A stretch of 64,000 nt of DNA, taken from positions 8,256,001 to 8,320,000 of the forward strand of contig OX326958.1 of NCBI GenBank assembly GCA_946800325.1, written 5' to 3'. Made by a program: the position numbers and the translations under genes. This document shows positions 55,972-64,000 of this stretch, one piece after another. How positions within the stretch are numbered: the first letter of the stretch is position 1; the number at the start of each line of letters is the position of its first letter. The DNA is from Luzula sylvatica. Taxonomy: Eukaryota; Streptophyta; Magnoliopsida; Poales; Juncaceae. The notes beneath the pieces were generated by a model that saw nothing but the letters and a program-made list of their open reading frames with translations, searched no databases and was not told the DNA's origin.

Positions 55972-56632
55972 CTACCGACTAGGGGTCTAAACGGTGCAGA
56001 TATTATTTGAATCAGCCCGAACCGAATCCGATTAAATATCATCCGGATCCGTATTTTGGATCCGAATTCGAATCCGGCATTCAAAATATTATCCGGTTTC
56101 ATAATTTATTTTACATTTAAATAGTTATGATTTTATGGATTTAATAAAAATTCATATTCACGTGACTCGTGATTCATGAACCAATTTCGTTTAAAAAAAT
56201 ACATGAAATCTATTTTCAAGATATTTTCAAAAAATCCTAAATTATTCCGTGTTCTCCAAGACCTTGCCTCTCCCTTCCTTTTTTGTGAAGTTTCACGAGT
56301 GGTTTTTTTTTATTATGAAAATCAAGATTTTGTCAATTATTTTTGAAAAAATATTATGTACTCTTTAAATATTATTAAAATATTATTTTAATTTTATTTG
56401 AATGTCGAAAGTAAAATAAATAGTTATGTTACATATAAATATCCGTTTTAATTATCCGAAAAAGATTCGTATCCGACAAAATCCTAACCGTATTCGTATT
56501 CGTTTAATATCTCAACCATATCCGGATCCGGGTTGTACCGTATTTGAATATATGTATGCAAAAATATGGATACGGATCTGGTATGACCATTATCTGAACT
56601 GGATCCGAACCGTTTACACCCCTACTATCAAC
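55972..56632. mobile_element. 645-bp hAT-like MITE
   Basis: The element 55980-56624 starts TAGGGGTCTAAACGGT and ends ACCGTTTACACCCCTA. Flanking 8-mers ctaccgac and ctatcaac match at six of eight positions. Subterminal 'atccggatccg' motifs are spread along both arms. No transposase. Confidence 0.82.
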
Positions 56633-56957
56633 TACCAACTACCAATCACGTGACACTAATATCATAATATGTACATGAATAATTTTACTCAACATCCTTT
56701 GGTTGCATGATTCATTGCAAGACGATGAGATGTATGGTCCGAATTAAAATAAACTAAATTAATTTTGTAATGTGAATATATCTAACGTAAAATCAACATC
56801 TTGTTGCGAATCATTCGACGAGATAATGTTGCGTAGAATTACTTATATATACATCAAGAATATATACACGATAGGTATAAAATTAAATTGGAAAATTGGG
56901 TCAGCCAAAAATCTTGTTTTTATTATAGTAATTTCAATTTATAATTTTGATGATTTA

Positions 56958-57009
<52 letters not shown>

Positions 57010-57954
57010 TATTATTATTATTTTTAATTTAGTTTTTAATAATAGAAAAGAACTGTTCACTTAAAAGACATATTTCTGCATGAGTAGTGGAATCTCTCGT
57101 ATCCTCATCCCTGCAAAACAAAAGAACTGTTCACTTAAAAGACAACAAAAAATCGGTACAACTGAGAGATAGAGAGAGAGAGGATTTGAGGACATACAAA
57201 TTGCATAATTAGGACTTAATTGGGATAAATTGGAGGAATCTGTAAGAGTAATAAATGAAATTTCATGAGGAAATAAAATGATAAAGAAAATGTTAACGTC
57301 ATAAAACATCAAAATATATATAAATAGTTTCATTAGAGTCATTTGGTACATTTACCATTCTACAGATATGCGTGATATAGGTAATCTCTTAATCCATCTT
57401 TAATCCAACTTCACACCTACAATAATTTTAATTATTCAATTAAAATAAACAAACAGTAATGGAGAAAGGAAATGAACTTGCTTTGTCACTTCATTAAAGC
57501 GACACGACGGCTTCAACAAATCAGGATTGTTTTTACCAATGGTTCTTCCATTTTATTTTTACACTTAGAAAGGGCAAAATAGTAATTATCTTCTTTCCTC
57601 AGCAAGCAAGGCTTAAACGTGCATGGCAGAATTTATTCTCAAGCAGCTCTCTTAAATCCTGTATTATTCATTTCGCACAACAAAATTTTATACAAATATA
57701 TGATTTAATTTGGCTCTCCAGAAAAAATAAAGTTCTTTGTTCAAATTCTGTAGATACATCAAATAATTATGATTTAATTTCCCTTTCATTTATTTTCTTA
57801 TTCTTTTTGGTAAGAGGGAGAAATAGAGAGTGATTGTACTTTTCCTGTTTAAAATGAAAAATGTCAATTTTCAGCTCATATGGATTAAGAAACGTAGATG
57901 AAGTAGTTTTGGTGTTTAACGTAGACCATCCGTAAAAAATAATATAATTGTTTA
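56633..57954. other. AT-rich non-coding region with (AAT)n/(ATT)n
   Basis: 56959-57021 is (AAT)n running into (ATT)n, a self-complementary microsatellite. 'aaagaactgttcacttaaaa' is duplicated at 57049 and 57122. No gene recognised. Confidence 0.55.
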
Positions 57955-57994
57955 ACTACTATATATTAAAAAGGATCTTATAAAAAACCCAAAA

Positions 57995-58254
57995 TCTCCC
58001 CTCCCATTAAATTTAGGATACAAAGGATATGGTGAAGCCACATCATCAGTTACTGTTCACCCATACTGTTCGGTACTGTTCATCCGGGTTACTGTTCATC
58101 GTTTTTTTTTTTTTAAATTTTATTTCTCCCCTCCCATTAAATTTAGGATACAAAGGATATGGTGAAGCCACATCATCAGTTACTGTTCACCCATACTGTT
58201 CGGTACTGTTCATCCGGGTTACTGTTCATCGTTTTTTTTTTTTAAAATTTTATT
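57995..58254. repeat. 130-bp tandem duplication
   Basis: Two near-identical units beginning tctcccctcccattaaattt and containing 'actgttcatccgggttactg', differing mainly in T-run length. Confidence 0.93.
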
Positions 58255-58690
58255 TGAATTTTTCATCGTATTAATAAATATAATTGACATATGTCTTATG
58301 TTCTAAATAAAATATTTGAATTTTTCATCGTATTAATAAATATAATTGACATATGTCTTATGTTCTAAATAAAATATTTGAATTTTTCATCGTATTAATA
58401 AATATAATTGACATATGTCTTGTGTTCTAAATAAAATATTTGAATTTTTCATCGTATTAATAAATATAATTGATATATGTCTTGTGTTCTAAATAAAATA
58501 TTTGAATTTTTCATCGTATGTTCTAAATAAAATATTTGAATTTTTCATCGTATTAATAAATATAATTGACATATGTCTTGTGTTCTAAATAAAATATTTG
58601 AATTTTTCATCGTATTAATAAATATAATTGATATATGTCTTGTGTTCTAAATAAAATATTTGAATTTTTCATCGTATTAATAAATATAAT
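58251..58690. repeat. 62-bp tandem array, about seven units
   Basis: Units begin tatttgaatttttcatcgta at 58251, 58313, 58375, 58437, 58499 (a 34-bp truncated unit), 58533, 58595 and 58657 (partial). Variants gacat/gatat and cttatg/cttgtg distinguish units. Confidence 0.95.
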
Positions 58691-59201
58691 TTGTATACTA
58701 TAATTTTAATGTTAATAAAATACTATTCACACAAATACTTTTTGTTAGCCTGAGCTGGTATTATTTTTTTTTATGCTTATTATAACATTTATGAAGATTA
58801 CTTTTGTTTTTAAATTAACATTTATGCTTATTTTTTTAGGAAGAAAAAAGTTTGCATTTATTGCATAATACTTGTGAGACTATTTAATATCAGCCTTTTT
58901 TTTTAATTAACATTTATGGAGATTACTTTTGTTTTGTATTTGTAACGTTTTAGATAAAATTATTATTTTATGATCATAAATTTTTTTGAAAAATCGCAGC
59001 AAAGCGCAAGAAATATTTCTATTTTCTTATCAAATAATATATCAAATAATATATCCCGCAGCGAAATAATATATCAAATAATATATAAAATTATTACTTT
59101 TGCTTATTATATTATTTCTTATCAAATAATATATCCCGCAACGAAGCGCGGGCTATTTTCCTAGTATATTAAACATTTCTATTTAACAACTTAGTCCATT
59201 T

Positions 59202-59382
59202 AACTCATTTTTATTACTTGTCAATGGGTCCATAACCTAGTTGGTTGAGTGTGAAGTACAAAAAATCATATGTTGTGAGAGGTTGTGGGTTCGATCCCCA
59301 TTGACATCAAAAAATTAGGTATCAGTAACGAAAGCGATCGCTTGTCGGATACCATTAAAAAAAGAACTCATTTTTATTACTT
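59202..59382 (+). mobile_element. tRNA-derived SINE with 18-bp TSD
   Basis: The element 59220-59364 carries an A box (tagttggttgagtg) and a B box (ggttcgatccc, 59288-59298) of an RNA polymerase III promoter, then an unrelated body and a short A-rich end. The duplication aactcatttttattactt flanks it perfectly (59202-59219 and 59365-59382). It sits 37 bp from a Helitron end. Confidence 0.88.
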
Positions 59383-61559
59383 TCAACAAGGCTTTATTCT
59401 TGTCCAATGGACCCAATTGCATATCACTTTGGTATATTAATTATTCCAAGGCTTAAAGATCAAAACCAAATCTGTAAAATTCATTGTAGATGGGATCTCT
59501 CTAAGGCCCGTAATTAATTAATATTAATTAATAGTGTGGAAACCAAACCGAATAATTTCCTTTGCGTTTTCATCTCTCAAATGTTGCAAATTGCAATTCA
59601 GTCCAGAAAAGAGTCACATACTTTGCTATGTTTCTCAGTTTGTTGATTTATTCCTTCTCATCCAAAATTGAAAATCACCAATCAGGTTCAATCATGACAC
59701 AAAAAATGAAATTAGACACCAAAGATGGAAACCACCGAGCTCAAACAGGTAATATTATTAATTTAATTCAATAAAATTTAATTATTTAATCATTCATATT
59801 TTTTAAATGAGCTCTTCTACAATACACCAACTTTTCTTTCTTCTTTTATGATTGATCTTATCTTGACCATTGATTAACACAAGGGTATTTTTGGAAATTT
59901 TCTTCAACCGGTTATTCTCTTATTTCTTCCCTATTTCCAACATGTCATCATTTAACTTTCTCCACTAACCCATTCTCCTTAATGTTCTCCTTGATTTTTG
60001 TATGGCCAATTAATTTCATGTTTATTATTTGATTAATTAGTTATACAAAAAAAAAATTCATTTACAATGAATGCAATATATTAAGATTCGAAAAATGCAT
60101 AGAAATACTAAGATTTCGGATCATGTTAAATATTTTTTGAACCAAATTAATGTTTTAATTTCGTATTTTCAATCCTATATTATTTCAAGATTTTTTTTAT
60201 TTGATATTATTTTTATGAAAAAATAAATTAATATTAAAATTATATAAATATAATATACTAATAATTATTATTTGTGAAATTATGATAGGTTAAAAAATAA
60301 TGAAAAAACTTTTTTATTATTATTTGATTGGCATTTAATAATTTATTGCTATTGTATGCACAAGTTATATGATCATGTATTAACAAGATTAGGCATCACA
60401 TGCACATTTTATTTTTTTGGCAAAGTAACAGTTATTAGATAATGAATGCTATCCGTTTGTTATTATTGACAGTCACACCTATATCCAATTTTTATACAAC
60501 CATATATCAATATTAAAAAAATTATATGAGTATTGAAAAAAATATTAATAATATATTGTTATCACAAATCATGTTTAATCCTAACAAAAACATGATAACT
60601 ATCAAAGTTTATGCTCGTAATTAAATGCACATATTTTATATCAAATCTCGATTTCACTGTTTTTATGTCAAGATATATCCTTACAACTTTTTTCATGTAC
60701 AATCTTGGTTTTTATATCTAATTATTTATTAATTTTTTTGATAATATTGATTATGTAGCCTTAATATTTCATTTCTCTTTTAACAAAAACAAATAATCCA
60801 AAATTTTTGTATTGGAAAATAGTTAATACATTATATTTTGTATGTGTGTTATAATTTTTAAAATTGCACGTATTCTAATAATAATCTTATAATTTATATT
60901 AAATAATAATATCTGTATTTTAAAATAAAATTTAAGTTATCATATTTACAATTTTTCCAATAATTATATTCAATGTTTTAAAACCAGTTTATGTAATTTA
61001 AATGGTAAAATATCAAAGGTATTAATTTTATACGAATATTTAAATATTAAGGTAATTTGTAAATATTATCAGGCTATAATACATGTAAAATATTGAAACA
61101 TGAACACAGTTTTCAGTAAAAAAAATTTGCAAAATATTGAAACATGGACAAAAGCATATATTGTAACATTGAATTTCCTTTGGTAATTGCAGTAATTTCA
61201 AGATTTACTAATTAAATTAATTCGCGTAATTATTTTTGTTGACCACAGATTTGGAATTTTAATGAAGAGGGGTGAATACAAAATTCAAAATCATATTTGT
61301 TAGATACTAAAAATAAAAGAAATGAAGCAACAAAAAAACATCTTCACGTAGCTTTGAAAACCCATGAAGTACCATACAATATTGATAAAAACAAATCATC
61401 ATAATTCTAAAAAAATCTGAAAACACTATTAACCATTCATTTAACAATACCATAAAGATAATTTCAAATAAAGTAATTTCAGAAGTGTTGAGAGAGAAAA
61501 AAAAACCCTAATTTGGTAGTAATTTCAGATAAAAAAACTAATTTCAAAAAAAAGCCTTA
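59383..61559. other. AT-rich non-coding region
   Basis: No gene recognised; the 70-residue ORF at 59562-59774 has no known features. Dominated by A/T runs. Confidence 0.5.
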
Positions 61560-62690
61560 ATTCAACAATAATTTCAGAAAAAATGTAATTTAGGGTTTTC
61601 ATTGGCGATTCATCAGTTTCTGCGGTTATGAAGAATTATCGACGAACGTCATCAGAGGGAGAAAAAAATAACGATTTGTGCCGGTGATTCATCTACTTTT
61701 TCAGGGGATTCGTCCAGTTCATATGATGTTTTTGCCGGTGAATGAGTATTGAGTTTTGCCCAAAAAAACAGAGCTTCGTCGTGAAAATTCTATTAGAAAT
61801 GGAGCTTCCTTTCGGTGAGAAATCCAGGTGAGAGAGAGATGTTGAACTTATGTTGTTCACGGAGAAAGACATGACATGGAAAGTGAGGGAAAAGAGACGG
61901 TTCTGAGAGAGAGGGGAAGAGAGCATTTGCCCTAGTGTATAGTAAAGTTACAATTATACCCTTCCATTAAAAATTCTTAACCTGCTGATTAGTAATTTTA
62001 ACTGGCTGATTAGAATCAACCGGCTAATGAAATTAACGAGAACCCTTGGATTGAACTCAATGGAGGGCAGAGAAAGATTTGGTGTATTCAAGAAAAACTC
62101 TTTTTAAATAATCGAAGCTTCGATTTAAGGCAGATTTATGACTGGAAATAGGAGCGGGAGTAGAATTGGCAACCGCAGCAGTGCCGCACCTATTGTTGCC
62201 CATGACTTGTGCTGCTAATGTCGCCAAGGTTGACTTCTGACTTTTACACAATATACCATTTTAAATGTTAATATACTTTTTCGTCACGTGTTATTTTTGT
62301 ATTTTTAGAATGTCGCTGCGGTGACCTCCTCGGCGACGAGAACACCGGTAAACAAGTCGTATGCAAGAGTAGAAAATATCGGGGACGCGACTGCAGAAGG
62401 CGAATATGTTGGCAACATTTGTTGATCTGGTAATTTTGTGTTTGATCCCTCGAGTATATTATTATTGTTTTTTTTTAATGCCTAGATGGGAACTGGTTTG
62501 AGTATTTTGATATCGAAGAGGAATCCTTCGTTGGTTACAATTGGTTTGCTTTCTTGTTAAATCTTTTCTGTTTGTATAATTTATATGTTTTCTTATGAAT
62601 TGTATTTAGTTCTTTAATTTTTGAATAAATGGGTTTATGCAGTTTCGAAGTTGGTGGTGAGGCTTCAGCTTCAAAAATAAAGGTACATAT
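61560..62690. other. Possible exons of an unidentified gene
   Basis: GC is higher than on either side. 62309-62430 is preceded by a tttttag acceptor-like site and reads as ENTGKQVVCKSRKY in one frame and NVAAVTSSATRTPVNKSYAR in another. 62642-62683, between gcag and gtacat, reads FEVGGEASASKIK. 'taatttcaga' recurs four times at 61478-61582. No consistent gene model could be built and no family recognised. Confidence 0.25.
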
Positions 62691-64000
62691 ACTTTTTTTG
62701 TTTGTATTAAGAATATTTCGTTTTGTTTAAAGAAAAAAAAAATGAATTATAAACAAGTTTTAAATTTTCATAGGACAACCATATCCAACATTTTTAGCTT
62801 TAAATAATATGCTAATTTATATGTAACTTAAAACTCTTTCTGTTCTAATAATAAATTTCATATTTCTTTTCTTATTTCCACAACTGACATTTTTTTATCA
62901 TGTCTGGTGAAATATGCTAGATTTTCTTTTTAATGTGGTCAAGTGAAAGTTAGTGTTGTTTATATTTATTTATGTATTTAACACATTAATTTTATAGATT
63001 AAAATGGATAAATATTTTTTTGTTATAAACTACAACTTTATAATTGATCTCATTGTTCAAAATTTCAAAGACAAAATCATACATGTTCTCTTTTCTCCTC
63101 AACTTCACTAATGCATGTGTTAATTTATTTTTTCAATTGTGAATACCTTTTACTTTTGTGTTTTGTCACTTCGGTATGGTTTTGATGTACATCTCAAATG
63201 TAAATCATTTGTGTCTTTTACCCATATTTCTACCTATATATAAATTAAATGTGAGAATCAGTTTACTCATTCTCATCTCTCATTTCTATTAGTAATTACA
63301 AATTAATCTAATGAGTGTAACTTCATTCTATCTGGTTTGATTCGATTTCCTTGGGTATGTGCATTGTTCTATTTCATATGAGATTAATGTACTTTGTGGT
63401 TAATTTTACCTCTGATTCAATGTTAGGAAATTTTACTTTGATCTGGATTTCACCACCACACCCTCTATGTTCAAATTTACACCTTTAATTACCATGATAA
63501 TTAACAACTTATTAATATTAATTTGGAATTAATACTTAGGATGGATGTTAATTACATAACACATACTAATTGATTATGTGTCCTTATTAATTACCATCTT
63601 AATTGGATAGAGGTTGTGGTGGCGAAATATGGGGGCAGGATAAATGGCCTCTTCAATTTAGGTGTGTAGCGTAATCAGGTTTATCCAAAGAGGATTTAGT
63701 ACTGTGTTGACATGAGCCAAGAAAGGGAATAGCGTGCTCATTGGTTTGGACTTTGGAGATGGAACATGCAATTTTGTCTACTTGTATTTTAATGTAATAT
63801 TTTGTCATTGTAAAAATGATAATTGAATATAGCAATGTTATTTATTTTGGTTATGAAGAAACAAATAAAATAGAGAAACTTTTATATTCCACTATTTTTG
63901 TCAAATCCAAATATTCTTGAATTTCTTTGAGATGAAACTAAATTTCTTTGTTTGTTTTGTTTTGGTTTATCAAAGAAATAAAAATAAATAACACATCGCA
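62691..64000. other. AT-rich non-coding region
   Basis: No convincing gene, repeat or element. 63600-63800 has the base composition of a plant 3' UTR but no attached coding sequence. Confidence 0.4.

Larger units (their letters stand above)
57955..59164 (+). mobile_element. Non-autonomous Helitron, about 1.2 kb
   Basis: The 3' end is clear: foldback CCCGCAACGAAGCGCGGG (59135-59152), then ctattttc, then CTAG (59161-59164) before T. The 5' end is placed at 'actactatatattaaaaagg', which resembles Helitron starts but lacks a clear TC, so it is uncertain by some bases. The interior is non-coding and full of tandem repeats. A partial copy of the foldback (cccgcagcgaa) at about 59053 suggests terminal duplication. 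Confidence 0.65.

Noticed and set aside
58251..58690. CRISPR-like array
   Set aside because: The 62-bp units are directly adjacent with no unique spacers; the genome is a plant.
61693..62251. Minus-strand ORFs of 64-77 residues
   Set aside because: Serine-rich with no known motif; the opposite strand is equally plausible, so no gene was called.

Overview
The window looks like AT-rich nuclear DNA of a flowering plant, probably a eudicot. The signs are short exons with GT-AG introns, plant L1-type LINEs with a C-terminal zf-RVT domain, hAT-type MITEs, Helitron termini, tRNA-derived SINEs, and plant genes such as a UTP25/NOF1 homologue, clade-D PP2C and group-A bZIP pieces. It is gene-poor and dominated by transposons. 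A 200-base run of N (19603-19802) marks an assembly gap.

Layout. 1-5.8 kb: first copy (A) of a composite repeat holding a DFRP/ZC3H15-like CCCH protein fragment, a 5'-truncated LINE, a proline-rich ORF, a PP2C exon and aldo-keto reductase scraps. 8.4-14.7 kb: a small MITE, Helitron ends and a 5'-truncated LINE with one nonsense codon. 17.4-19.6 kb: 15 clean exons of a minus-strand UTP25-type nucleolar gene running into the gap. 20.6-20.9 kb: a bZIP reading frame lacking most of its basic region. 24.1-29.5 kb: a nearly full-length LINE with a target-site duplication; ORF1 is intact and ORF2 is broken by an 8-bp tandem duplication. 29.8-35.8 kb: nested Helitrons and another truncated LINE. 36.6-39.7 kb: composite copy B, carrying a hAT-like MITE. 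39.7-40.7 kb: an LTR-like piece. 41.2-41.9 kb: an organellar-type tRNA-Thr fragment and a GC-rich minisatellite. 43.2 kb: an aldo-keto reductase pseudogene. 44.9-49.7 kb: composite copy C with a two-exon PP2C pseudogene. 50.2-51.0 kb: a SART3-like gene fragment. 54.0-54.8 kb: a second GC-rich minisatellite, inverted relative to the first. 56-59.4 kb: a hAT MITE, a Helitron with internal tandem repeats, and a SINE. The last 4.6 kb is AT-rich with no recognised gene.

How the parts relate. The only convincing host gene is the UTP25 homologue; its N-terminal half is not visible. Most other protein-like segments are fragments that keep their introns but carry stops, frameshifts or missing exons. 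They therefore look copied at the DNA level rather than retroposed. Differences between the three composite copies allow a partial ordering of events: the truncated LINE inserted first, then the unit was copied, then MITEs and small deletions accumulated. Percent identities were not computed; all homology calls come from reading motifs by eye.
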